From Alphaproteobacteria bacterium (GTDB lineage Bacteria > Pseudomonadota > Alphaproteobacteria > CAAGCB01 > CAG-977), in assembly GCA_900768465.1 (NCBI GenBank), contig CAAGCY010000003.1, positions 1 to 64,000 of the forward strand: a stretch of 64,000 nucleotides of DNA, read 5' to 3'. A program made the position numbers and the translations under genes. Below, piece by piece: positions 26,255 to 34,498 of the stretch. A model generated the notes under the pieces. That model was not told the origin of the DNA. It searched no databases and saw only the letters and a list, made by a program, of their open reading frames with translations. Position 1 is the stretch's first letter; the number at the start of each line of letters is the position of its first letter.

Positions 26255-27133
26255 ATGCACGATATTTGGAATCCGTGGCACGGCTGCGTCAAAAAAAGCG
26301 AAGGCTGCGCCAACTGTTATATGTATTCGCTGGATAAACGCCGCGGCATGGACGGTTCGCGGATTTTCAAAGTGCAGAACAATTTCGATTATCCGCTGGC
26401 AAAGGATAAATTCGGCAAATTCAAAATCAAAAGCGGCGAACATATCCGCGTTTGCCTGACATCCGATTTCTTTTTGACGGAAGCCGACGCTTGGCGCGCG
26501 GACGCGTGGAAAATCATCAAACAGCGTCCCGACGTCGCTTTTTATTTGCTGACCAAGCGTCCCGAGCGCGTCGCGGACTGTTTGCCCGCGGATTGGGGCG
26601 GCGGCTGGGAAAACGTGTTTTTCAGCGTGACTTGCGAAAATCAAATCAGAGCCGACGAACGGATTCCGATTTTGTTTTCTTTGCCGTTCAAACACAAGGG
26701 CATTATCGTTGCGCCTTTTATCGGGGCGGTGTCGATTGCGGATTATTTGGCGGCGGGGCAGATTGAGCAAGTGTTGGCAGGCGGTGAAAACTACGACGGC
26801 GCACGTCCGCTGTATTACGAATGGGTGAAAACGCTGTCGGACGAATGCCGTGCGGCGGATGTGACGTTTTGCTTTTTCGAAACGGGAACGGTTTTTGTCA
26901 AAGACGGCAAAAAATACACAATCCCCGATAAAATCAAGCAAAGCCGCGCGGCGTTCCGTTCGGGATTGAGCTTCAAGGGCAAGCCTGTTCGGATGAAACT
27001 GACCGAACCTCAGCCCGATTTGTTCGGCAAAGGCGAAAGCCACGCTCCGTTCTTCGGAAAGCAATGCGAACAATGCGGATCAAGGATGTGCTGCAACGGC
27101 TGTTCCAAATGCGGACAATGCGGCGCTTGTTGA
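26255..27133 (+). CDS. DUF5131 family protein with cysteine-rich tail
   Basis: A 292-residue protein of the DUF5131 (phage Gp37/Gp68-like) family. The N-terminal WNPWHGCVKKSEGCANCYMY has the radical-SAM-like cysteine spacing of this family. The AFYLLTKRPERV and FFSVTCENQ motifs follow it, and GGENYDGARPL comes later. The family's reaction is unknown. The last 23 or so residues hold nine cysteines (CEQCGSRMCCNGCSKCGQCG and on), which could bind a second metal cluster. The ATG is chosen with GGGGA upstream. The gene sits between tRNA-Asp and the shared terminator with glgP. Confidence 0.75.
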   Translation: MHDIWNPWHGCVKKSEGCANCYMYSLDKRRGMDGSRIFKVQNNFDYPLAKDKFGKFKIKSGEHIRVCLTSDFFLTEADAWRADAWKIIKQRPDVAFYLLTKRPERVADCLPADWGGGWENVFFSVTCENQIRADERIPILFSLPFKHKGIIVAPFIGAVSIADYLAAGQIEQVLAGGENYDGARPLYYEWVKTLSDECRAADVTFCFFETGTVFVKDGKKYTIPDKIKQSRAAFRSGLSFKGKPVRMKLTEPQPDLFGKGESHAPFFGKQCEQCGSRMCCNGCSKCGQCGAC

Positions 27134-27175
27134 AAAAGGTTTTGATGCCGTATCCGTTTCAATCGGCAGAAAAAA

Positions 27176-27203
27176 AAACAGCCCGCTTTACGGCGGGCTG
27201 TTT
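27176..27203. terminator. bidirectional terminator between DUF5131 gene and glgP
   Basis: An 11-bp stem (AAACAGCCCGC with GCGGGCTGTTT) flanked by A and T tracts, so it can work in both directions. Nearly the same hairpin occurs at 61734-61761. Confidence 0.85.
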
Positions 27204-27220
27204 CTGTTTAATAAAGTTCC

Positions 27221-29686
27221 TTACAGAACGGGTTTGACATCCCAAATGTCTTTGGCGTATTCGGCGATGGTGCGGTCGGACGAGAATTTGCCCGAATGCG
27301 CAACGTTCAAAATCGCTTTTTTACCCCAAGACGCTTTGTTCAGGAAGTCCTTGCCAACTTGCGCCTGCGTTTCGATGTACGAACCGATGTCCGCCAGCAG
27401 CAGGTAATAGTCTGCGCCCATGATGTTGTTGAAAATGGGCTGGAAGATTCCCGGTTCGCCGGGGCAGAACATATCCGAATTCAGCGCGTCCATAATGCGG
27501 CGGATGCGCGTGTCGGAATTGTACAGTTCCCACGGGTTGTGCGAATGTTCGTCGTGGATTTTCTTGACTTCCGGCGTTGTCAGACCGAACAGGTAGAAGT
27601 TTTCGGCGCCGACTTCTTCGCGGATTTCGACGTTCGCACCGTCCAGCGTTCCGACCGTCAGCGCGCCGTTGAGCATGAACTTCATATTGCCCGTGCCCGA
27701 AGCTTCAAAGCCCGCGGTCGAAATCTGTTCCGACACGTCGGCGGCGGGGAACACGCGTTCCGCAATCGACACTTTGTAGTCGGGAATGAAGACGACTTTC
27801 ATCTGGTCTTTGACGCGCGGGTCGTTGTTGATGACTTTGGACAGGTTGTTGAACAATTTAATCGTCAACTTTGCAAAGTCGTACGACGGCGCGGCTTTTC
27901 CGCCCAGAATGAACGTGCGCGGCGAAGGCAGGGACAATCCGTCTTCGGTAATCTGCAGATAGTTGTAGATGATGTTCAGCGCGTTCAAGAGCTGGCGTTT
28001 GTATTCGTGAATACGCTTGACCTGCACGTCGAACAGGGAATCCGTGTCGACGATGTTGCCCGTCGTGTTCAGAATGATTTTCGCCAACAGTTCCTTGTTG
28101 TCCTTTTTGATGCGGAAGAACGAACGCACAAAGTCGGAATCCGTCGCAAAGGGCGCGATTTTGACCAGTTGGTCAAGGTGCGTAATCCATTCGCGGCCGA
28201 TTTTCGACGAAATCAAATCCGACAGTTCGGGGTTCGCGCTCAACAGCCAGCGGCGCGGCGTGATGCCGTTCGTTTTGTTGTTGAAGCGTTCCGGCCACAT
28301 TTCATAAAAATCGGGCGCCAGATTTTTCTTGACCAGTTCCGAGTGAATCGCCGCCACACCGTTAATCGAGTGCGATCCGACAATCGCCAAATTGCCCATG
28401 CGGACTTTTTTGGTATCGCCTTCTTCGATGACGGACATGCGGGACAGCTTGCCGTTGTCGCCGGGGTATTTCGCCGCGACCGTTTTCATCAAGTGGTCGT
28501 TGATGTCGTAGATAATCGCCAAGTGGCGCGGGCAAACCTTTTCCAACAGCTTGACCGACCAGCGTTCCAACGCTTCGGGCAGCAGGGTGTGGTTCGTATA
28601 GCCCATCGTTTTTTCCGTGATTTCCCACGCGGTATCCCAATCCAAGCCGTGAACGTCCATCAACAGGCGCATCAATTCGGGAATAGCCAAAGTGGGATGC
28701 GTGTCGTTCAGCTGAATCGCCGCTTTTGTCGGGAAATCGCGCAAATCCGTGTTCGTTTCCAGGAAACGGCGCATGATGTCGCTCAGCGCGCAGGAAACAA
28801 AGAAGTATTGCTGCAGCAGACGCAGTTCTTTGCCCGCTTCGACCGCGTCGGAGGGGTACAGCACTTTGGAAATCGTTTCGGACTTGATTTTCTTTTCAAC
28901 GGCTTTGATGTAGCCGCCTTCGTTAAAGGTCTTGATGTCCAGCTCGCTGGAGGAGTGCGCCGAGAACAAACGCAGATAGTTCACCGTTTTGCCGCCGAAG
29001 CCGACAATCGGCATATCGTAGGGAACGCCGACCAGCGTTTCGGTGTCAACCCAGTGGGCGCGGCGTTCGCCGTTGACGTCTTCGTACACCAAACGGCCGT
29101 AAACGGGAATGCGGCAAATGCGGTCGGCGCGTTCAATCTGCCACGGCGAAGAACGATCCAGCCACGAATCCGCCATTTCTTTTTGATAGCCGTTTTCAAA
29201 AACCTGTTTGAACAGACCGAACTGATAGTTCAAACCGTAGCCGTAGCCGGGCAAGCCCAGCGTCGCCATCGAATCGATGAAGCATGCCGCCAAACGTCCC
29301 AAGCCGCCGTTGCCCAGCGCCGGATCGTATTCGCAGTCGATGACGTCGCGCAGGGGAATCGGGTTGTCCAGTTTGACTTTGTCCAGCAAATCATGAATAC
29401 CCAGATTGTCCAGATTGTTCACCAAAGAACGTCCCAGCAGGTATTCAACCGACAGATAGTAAACGCGTTTGGGGTTGGCGTGGGCGTATCTGTTCGCCGT
29501 TTCGTACATGCGGTCGACGGCGATTTCGCGCACCGCCAAAGCCAAAGCCGTGAACAGGTCTTCTTTTGATGCTTCGCGCACCTGTTTGCACAGCGTGTAT
29601 TTCATCAGTCGTTCGATTTTTTCAGCAATCATTTCCGCCGTGATTTTCGGCAGAGAAGCTGTTTTGTTTTCAGTTTTTTCGGTCAC
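27221..29686 (-). CDS. glgP: glycogen phosphorylase
   Basis: An 821-residue GT35 enzyme that releases glucose 1-phosphate from glycogen or maltodextrin. The PLP lysine lies in EASGTGNMKFMLNGALTVGT. Other family stretches are ALGNGGLGRLAACFIDSMAT, NDTHPTLAIPELMR and KRIHEYKRQLLN. The length is normal. The start is GTG. No glgC or glgA is in the window, so this is a single gene. It ends at a strong shared terminator. Confidence 0.96.
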   Translation of the reverse strand: MTEKTENKTASLPKITAEMIAEKIERLMKYTLCKQVREASKEDLFTALALAVREIAVDRMYETANRYAHANPKRVYYLSVEYLLGRSLVNNLDNLGIHDLLDKVKLDNPIPLRDVIDCEYDPALGNGGLGRLAACFIDSMATLGLPGYGYGLNYQFGLFKQVFENGYQKEMADSWLDRSSPWQIERADRICRIPVYGRLVYEDVNGERRAHWVDTETLVGVPYDMPIVGFGGKTVNYLRLFSAHSSSELDIKTFNEGGYIKAVEKKIKSETISKVLYPSDAVEAGKELRLLQQYFFVSCALSDIMRRFLETNTDLRDFPTKAAIQLNDTHPTLAIPELMRLLMDVHGLDWDTAWEITEKTMGYTNHTLLPEALERWSVKLLEKVCPRHLAIIYDINDHLMKTVAAKYPGDNGKLSRMSVIEEGDTKKVRMGNLAIVGSHSINGVAAIHSELVKKNLAPDFYEMWPERFNNKTNGITPRRWLLSANPELSDLISSKIGREWITHLDQLVKIAPFATDSDFVRSFFRIKKDNKELLAKIILNTTGNIVDTDSLFDVQVKRIHEYKRQLLNALNIIYNYLQITEDGLSLPSPRTFILGGKAAPSYDFAKLTIKLFNNLSKVINNDPRVKDQMKVVFIPDYKVSIAERVFPAADVSEQISTAGFEASGTGNMKFMLNGALTVGTLDGANVEIREEVGAENFYLFGLTTPEVKKIHDEHSHNPWELYNSDTRIRRIMDALNSDMFCPGEPGIFQPIFNNIMGADYYLLLADIGSYIETQAQVGKDFLNKASWGKKAILNVAHSGKFSSDRTIAEYAKDIWDVKPVL

Positions 29687-29987
29687 TTTTCTCAGTCCCT
29701 TATATTAAACATAACGGTTTAGGCTGAATACCATAAAAAAAGCCCCCGCTTCAAGCAAAAACGAACAAACCCTCCGTTTGCGGCGGAAAAAATAAATTAT
29801 TGCAAAATTTAATAAAAAAAGTTGCTTTTCTGGCTAAAGTTGAGTAGGAAATAAAGGTGCTTTTGCGCTTTTTGCGGGGCAAAGCGTCCGTATGCGGGAT
29901 GTTTTGCTTTGCAATTCGGCGTAAATGGGGTAAAAAAGAAAAGGCGCGCGCCGCGCCGAACAAAAGGTTTGATAAAGAGGGTTGTCC
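29687..29987. other. intergenic stretch between glgP and nuo region
   Basis: About 300 bases between divergent genes. It is AT-rich in the first half and has GC-rich inverted bits (GGCGCGCGCC near 29944). A promoter for the rightward genes is expected here. The best candidate (TTGCTT near 29822 with TAGGAA 17 bases on) is weak. No gene is supported. Confidence 0.4.
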
Positions 29988-30329
29988 ATGGTCGAACATC
30001 AAACGGGACCGGAACAGGAAGGCTACTACGACATATTGCAAAACGGTGCGGGGGATTTGCTGATTTCCATTCGCGCCCGCGCAGGCGAACCCGATCATCC
30101 GCAAATCGTTTACGACGGCGGAAAGCACGCTTTGCTGTACAGACAGCAGGGATTTTCGATTACGCTGGACTTTATTCATCCCGATGCCCGCGCGCCTTTG
30201 GCGCACGCCGAATCCGTGCTGATTGTCGAATTCGAAGGCGGCGAATTGGTGCGTGAATACGAAGTTCCCGTCAGAATCGTTAAAAAACTGCCTTTGTCGC
30301 CCGAAAATCTGCCCGCTTTGCCGCAATAA
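29988..30329 (+). CDS. small hypothetical protein upstream of nuoA
   Basis: A 113-residue soluble protein with no family I recognise. It is rich in beta-type sequence (DLLISIRARAG, QGFSITLDFIHPD, VLIVEFEGGELVREYEVPV) and ends in prolines. The ATG has AGAGGG upstream. It lies 48 bases before nuoA on the same strand and may share its transcript. Linkage to the altered complex I operon makes it worth noting, but no function can be inferred. Confidence 0.6.
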   Translation: MVEHQTGPEQEGYYDILQNGAGDLLISIRARAGEPDHPQIVYDGGKHALLYRQQGFSITLDFIHPDARAPLAHAESVLIVEFEGGELVREYEVPVRIVKKLPLSPENLPALPQ

Positions 30330-30377
30330 ATCCGATTGGCGTTGAATATAACGCGGGTTTGGTGTAAAGCTTTTCCC

Positions 30378-30743
30378 ATGGAACAGAGCTCGCACGCGTA
30401 TTTTTATTTTTTGATTCTTTTTTTGACGCTGATGACGATTGTCGGCGCGGCAGCCTTTTTGTCGTTTCGGACGGGGGGCAAAAACGGACGTTCCGTCGAT
30501 GCGGACGGTTATGCGGGCGGGTTTTACCTGCTGTCGTCGGCGCGTCGGCGCTTTCCGTTGCGGCAGGCTTTGGCGGTGCTGGCGTTCGTGCTGGCGGATG
30601 TCGCTTTTTTGGTGGCGGCGGCGTGGGCGCTGAACGCCGAACAAGCGGGAACGGACGGTTTTTTCGCGGCGGCGGCTTTCATCCTGCAAACGGGGATAGG
30701 CTTTTGGTTCGCCGTTAAAAAGGGGGCGTTCGAATGGAAATGA
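30378..30743 (+). CDS. nuoA: complex I subunit A, divergent
   Basis: A 121-residue inner-membrane protein with three helices. SARRRFPLRQALAVLAFVLA and the C-terminal KKGAFEWK match the NuoA pattern. The conserved E-S-G loop between helices 1 and 2, near the quinone cavity, is replaced by DADGYAGG. The usual FDVE in helix 2 is reduced to ADVA. It is the first gene of the operon and overlaps nuoB by 10 bases. I identify it from position plus partial similarity. Confidence 0.75.
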   Translation: MEQSSHAYFYFLILFLTLMTIVGAAAFLSFRTGGKNGRSVDADGYAGGFYLLSSARRRFPLRQALAVLAFVLADVAFLVAAAWALNAEQAGTDGFFAAAAFILQTGIGFWFAVKKGAFEWK

Positions 30744-31144
30744 ACTTTTTTGCCGCGTCTTTGGAAAAACTGGCGGCGTGGGCGCAGAAAAACGCGGGCG
30801 TCGCCATGCCGCTGTCTTTGGGCTGCTGCGCGTGCGAAAGCGGGGTGGTGCAGGCGGGAATGCCTGTGTGCTTCAATCCCAGACAGGCTGACGTGCTGGT
30901 CGTTTCGGGGGCGGTTTCCGCCAAAGCCGCGCCCGTCGTGCGCCGCATTTACGATATGATGCCCCTGCCGAAATTCGTTGTCGGGGTCGGAAACTGCGCC
31001 TTGAACGGCGGGCTGTTCGCCGATTCTTATGCGGTGGTCGGACTGGCGGATATCGTTCCCGTCGACTGTTTCGTCAAAGGCTGTCCTCCGACCGCCGCCG
31101 ACTTTGCCGCCGCGCTGTCCGAACTGAAAACAAAGGGGCGGTAA
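30734..31144 (+). CDS. nuoB: complex I subunit B (N2 cluster), shortened
   Basis: A 136-residue protein, shorter than the usual 160-200 because the N-terminus and a loop are trimmed. All four ligands of cluster N2 are present: C31 and C32 in LGCCACES, C88 in GVGNCALNGG and C117 in VKGCPP. The order and RQADVLVVSGAVS plus APVVRRIYDMMPLPK are typical. The usual YD-RFG loop after the CC pair, which lines the quinone pocket, is missing. Electron transfer to N2 looks possible. nuoB ends in TAATG shared with nuoC. Confidence 0.9.
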   Translation: MEMNFFAASLEKLAAWAQKNAGVAMPLSLGCCACESGVVQAGMPVCFNPRQADVLVVSGAVSAKAAPVVRRIYDMMPLPKFVVGVGNCALNGGLFADSYAVVGLADIVPVDCFVKGCPPTAADFAAALSELKTKGR

Positions 31145-31710
31145 TGGAAAGCTTGGATGATTTCGGACAGTTCGTTTCCCTGCATTTTGCCAAGCAGGAC
31201 ATCATCGGTCGGGAAATTGTTTTCGGCTGTCCGACTTTGACGGTTTTAAGGGCGGCTTTGACGCGGGTGGCGGCTTTTTTGCGCGATGACGCGGCGTGCC
31301 GTTTTTCCGTGCTGACGGACATCACCGCGGTTCATTATCCCGAACAGGCGGAGGAGTTTACTTTGCTGTATCGGCTGACCAGTCCGCTGCTGAACTGGCG
31401 GGTATGCCTGAAAATGCAGACCGCGCGCGACGTGGCGGTGTCGTCGCTGAGCGCCGTTTTTCCCAATGCCGTGTGGTATGAGCGCGAAATCCGCGAAATG
31501 TTCGGCGTTTCGTTTGAAAATCATCCCGATTTGCGCCGTTTGCTGATTGACGAAACGGCGGGCGGCTTTCCGCTGCGCAAAGATTTTCCGAAGGCGGGAA
31601 AAAACACGGTGTCGTATGATGAAAACGGCGGGCGTTTCGTTTTGGCTGAAAAACGCCCCGAACCGCAAAAGAACTTGATTGCCGTGAATTTGTCGGAGGA
31701 TGCGGAATGA
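31144..31710 (+). CDS. nuoC: complex I subunit C
   Basis: A 188-residue 30-kDa-type subunit of the peripheral arm. The signature VWYEREIREMFGVSFENHPD is followed by LRRLLIDE and FPLRKDFP. Length is near normal, and this is one of the better preserved subunits. It is coupled to nuoD by ATGA. Confidence 0.92.
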   Translation: MESLDDFGQFVSLHFAKQDIIGREIVFGCPTLTVLRAALTRVAAFLRDDAACRFSVLTDITAVHYPEQAEEFTLLYRLTSPLLNWRVCLKMQTARDVAVSSLSAVFPNAVWYEREIREMFGVSFENHPDLRRLLIDETAGGFPLRKDFPKAGKNTVSYDENGGRFVLAEKRPEPQKNLIAVNLSEDAE

Positions 31711-32852
31711 CCGATATTGCCGACAGTTCTTTTATAAACATCGCGCCCGAACCCGCGACGGGGATGGGGATATGCCGTTTGGTCGCGCAACTGGACGGCG
31801 AAAACGTCGTCAGGCTGGATTCGCACATCGGTTTTTCGCACCGCGGGATTGAAAAATTGCTGGAAAGCGTGAATACGACGCAAGCTTTGGCGTATTGCGG
31901 AAAGCTGTGCCGAAGCGTTCCGTTCGCGGGCGGACACGCTTTTGTTTTGGCGGCGGAAAAGCTGGCGGGAATCGAGGTTCCCAAACGCGCCAAGCAAATC
32001 CGCACGCTGTTGAGCGAAATTGCGCGGGTGTCGGCTTTGCTGACCATGACGGGCAATCTGGCGCGCGATACGGGCAACGCGTCCGCGGGGGCGATTGCCG
32101 CCGCAGCCGCTTTGCGGACAACCGCTTTGTGCCGATCCGTTACGGGCTTTCCGTTCGACACTTATTTCCGTGTCGGCGGCGTGGCGGTCGATGTCAGGGA
32201 CGGTTTTTCCGAATCCGTCAAAGCGTGGCTGTCGGAAATGCCGGCGGTGCTGGATGAATTGAAGCGCTTGATTGACAACGGCATATTCCGCTCCAGAACG
32301 CAGAAAATCGGCTGTATCGGAACGGACGACGCGTTGGCGGCGGGATTGACGGGCGACAACGCAAGGGCAAGCGGCGTGAAGCGTGATATTCGAACGGATG
32401 AACCGTACGACGCTTGCGCCGACCTTGAATTCGGCGTTCCCGTGTCGAAAGACGGCGACTGCTATGCCCGATACCAAACCCGGATTGCCGGCATTTATCA
32501 GTCTTTGAGCCTGATTGCTCAGCTGTTGCCGCAATTTTCCGCGGGCGAGATTAACGCCTTCAAACAGCCCGAAACGGCGACGTTGACGGGGCTGAGCACG
32601 CATTTCGAAAACGTGGTGAACGGACTTCCTTTGCCCGAAGGCGGCGTGTACGCGGCAATCGAATCTCCGTTCGGGGAAACGGGCGTTTATTTGCAGGGCG
32701 ACGGTTCGCCCGTGCCGTACCGCTGTCATATCCGTTCGGCGGGATTCGCGGCAATGCAGACGCTTTCGAAAATCGCGGTGGGGGCGGTGTTGGTCGATAT
32801 TCGTCCGATTGTGTCGTCGCTGGGCGTTTTGATGACGGAGGTTGACCGATGA
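31707..32852 (+). CDS. nuoD: complex I subunit D with altered quinone site
   Basis: A 381-residue 49-kDa-type subunit. The overall match is clear: DSHIGFSHRGIEKLLES, ASGVKRDIRTDEPYDACADL, DGDCYARYQTR and PYRCHIRSAGFA. The loop that normally reads HPSTHG reads EPATGMG, so the quinone-contacting histidine is Met20. The partner tyrosine of the LDY motif is Arg69 (in YCGKLCRSVPFAGG). These are the residues known to bind the quinone head group in Thermus and mammalian complex I. No NiFe-hydrogenase CxxC pairs are present. The start overlaps nuoC by ATGA. Confidence 0.9.
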   Translation: MTDIADSSFINIAPEPATGMGICRLVAQLDGENVVRLDSHIGFSHRGIEKLLESVNTTQALAYCGKLCRSVPFAGGHAFVLAAEKLAGIEVPKRAKQIRTLLSEIARVSALLTMTGNLARDTGNASAGAIAAAAALRTTALCRSVTGFPFDTYFRVGGVAVDVRDGFSESVKAWLSEMPAVLDELKRLIDNGIFRSRTQKIGCIGTDDALAAGLTGDNARASGVKRDIRTDEPYDACADLEFGVPVSKDGDCYARYQTRIAGIYQSLSLIAQLLPQFSAGEINAFKQPETATLTGLSTHFENVVNGLPLPEGGVYAAIESPFGETGVYLQGDGSPVPYRCHIRSAGFAAMQTLSKIAVGAVLVDIRPIVSSLGVLMTEVDR

Positions 32853-34498
32853 GCAAACCGTTAATCGACATGAACGGCAATCCGCGCGAACAGTTGTCCG
32901 AACTGCTGAAACGTCACAGCGTTGATTGCCTGACTTGCCCGAAAGCGGGGGCGTGCGAAATTCAAGACCTGTGCGCGCGCTGGCAGCCGAAAATCAAAAC
33001 GCTGCCCGTCGAAAGCGAAAACGTTGATTTGGGCATCTTGATAGAGCGGCACCCCGAACGGTGCATTCGCTGCGGACGATGCGCCGAATTCATACGTGCC
33101 GTCGGTGAAGAATCGGACACTCTGCCGCCGTCCAAGCCTGTTTTGTCGCTGTTGTCGGGAACTTTGATTGACATTTGCCCCGCGGCGGCTTTGGTTGACA
33201 AAACGCAAAAAAAGCTGGTCAGGGCTTGGGAAACGACGGCGATTCAAAGCGCGGACGCGACCGACTGCGCGCTGTCGCCCGTTAAAATCGAAACGGCGGA
33301 AGGCGAAATCGTGAGGATTTCACCCGCTTCGGCGATGCCGATTTCCGACAAAGCCCGCTTTTCGTTCGACGGACTGCGCGTCAACCGCCTTGACCGTCCG
33401 TATATGCGCACGGACGGCGTTTTGAAAGAATGCAGCTGGACGCAGGCTTTGGAAGCCGTGGCGGCGAAATTGACCGCAGTCGCCCCCGAAAAACGGGCGG
33501 CTTTAATCGGAAAATTCGCCGATTGCGAAAGCATGCTGGCTTTGCGCGATATGCTGGCGACAAAAGCCGTCGACGCGCGGTCGGGAACCGAATATGTCGA
33601 CGCCGCCAGACAGGCTCATTTGTTCAACACGCCGTTTGCGGCTGTCAAAAACGCCGACGCGCTGTTGACCGTCGGCGTTGATTTGCAGTCGGTTTTGCCC
33701 GCGGTCGATTTTTTAATCCGCCAAAATCCGATGCCCAAAAAGGAAATAACGGACTTGAGCGCGCTTGAATCGGAAACGCTGTTCGATACGGCGAAAAATC
33801 CGATGATGATTGTCGGGACGGGGGTTGCAAACCGTTCCGACGCGGCGGCGGCGTTTGATTTGATTTACCGTTTTTGCAAACAAAAGAATGTCATTCGCGC
33901 CGATTGGAACGGGTTTAACTTCGTGTCGGACAACACGGCTTTTACGGGGGCGGCGGAGCTGGGATTGACGACCGAATCGCCTTTGCGTCCCGAAATCGCG
34001 GACGGCAAGTTCGATTTTGTGTATTTGCTGGACGACGATTCGGTGTCCAAAGCGGATTTGGGAAATGCTTTTGTGGTGTATCAGGGCTTTTACGCGTCAA
34101 GGGCGGCGCGGGCGGCTGACGTGATTTTCCCCGGTGTCGCGCCGACGGAAAAGCATGCGACGTATGTCGACGCGCAGGGAATTGCGAAATCGACGGCGCC
34201 CGTTTTGCCGCCGTTCGGTTCGGCGCGCGAAGACTGGAAAATCCTGCGCGCTTTGTCCGAATACGCGGGAACAAGACCGCTGCCGTACGACGATTTGGAC
34301 GCCGTGCGTGACGCTTTGGCGGGGGAAAACGTCATTTTTTACAAGCGGGGCGAAATCGCCGCCGCGCCCGACGAAGCGTTCGGAATACAAGGCGAAGTGT
34401 CAAAAGACGATGTGAAAATTCCGGAAATCAAACCTGACGAGATTTGTAAAAATTCGGCGCGAATGCGCGCGCTCAGACGTGAAAGGCAAGGGCAATGA
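32849..34498 (+). CDS. nuoG: complex I subunit G lacking the N1b ferredoxin domain
   Basis: A 549-residue protein, about 140 shorter than usual. It begins just before the N5 motif: H23-x3-C27-x2-C30-x5-C36 (HSVDCLTCPKAGAC). N4 ligands follow: C72, C75, C78 (CIRCGRC) and C110 (DICPAAAL). The molybdopterin-oxidoreductase-like fold comes next (RFSFDGLRVNRLDRPYM). The missing N-terminal 2Fe-2S domain is the part that receives electrons from NuoE/NuoF, and both those genes are absent. ATGA couples it to nuoD, so the start is secure. Confidence 0.92.
   Translation: MSKPLIDMNGNPREQLSELLKRHSVDCLTCPKAGACEIQDLCARWQPKIKTLPVESENVDLGILIERHPERCIRCGRCAEFIRAVGEESDTLPPSKPVLSLLSGTLIDICPAAALVDKTQKKLVRAWETTAIQSADATDCALSPVKIETAEGEIVRISPASAMPISDKARFSFDGLRVNRLDRPYMRTDGVLKECSWTQALEAVAAKLTAVAPEKRAALIGKFADCESMLALRDMLATKAVDARSGTEYVDAARQAHLFNTPFAAVKNADALLTVGVDLQSVLPAVDFLIRQNPMPKKEITDLSALESETLFDTAKNPMMIVGTGVANRSDAAAAFDLIYRFCKQKNVIRADWNGFNFVSDNTAFTGAAELGLTTESPLRPEIADGKFDFVYLLDDDSVSKADLGNAFVVYQGFYASRAARAADVIFPGVAPTEKHATYVDAQGIAKSTAPVLPPFGSAREDWKILRALSEYAGTRPLPYDDLDAVRDALAGENVIFYKRGEIAAAPDEAFGIQGEVSKDDVKIPEIKPDEICKNSARMRALRRERQGQ

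Noticed and set aside
27296..29569. A 757-codon open frame antisense to glgP
   Set aside because: It is the mirror of a conserved enzyme with biased codons. The protein is low-complexity (R, F, V, Q rich) and has no family match.
31707..32852. The nuoBCD-H genes as a group 4 NiFe hydrogenase
   Set aside because: NuoD lacks both CxxC pairs for the Ni-Fe site. NuoG, NuoA, NuoJ and NuoK are present and the order is the alphaproteobacterial nuo-birA-rnj order.
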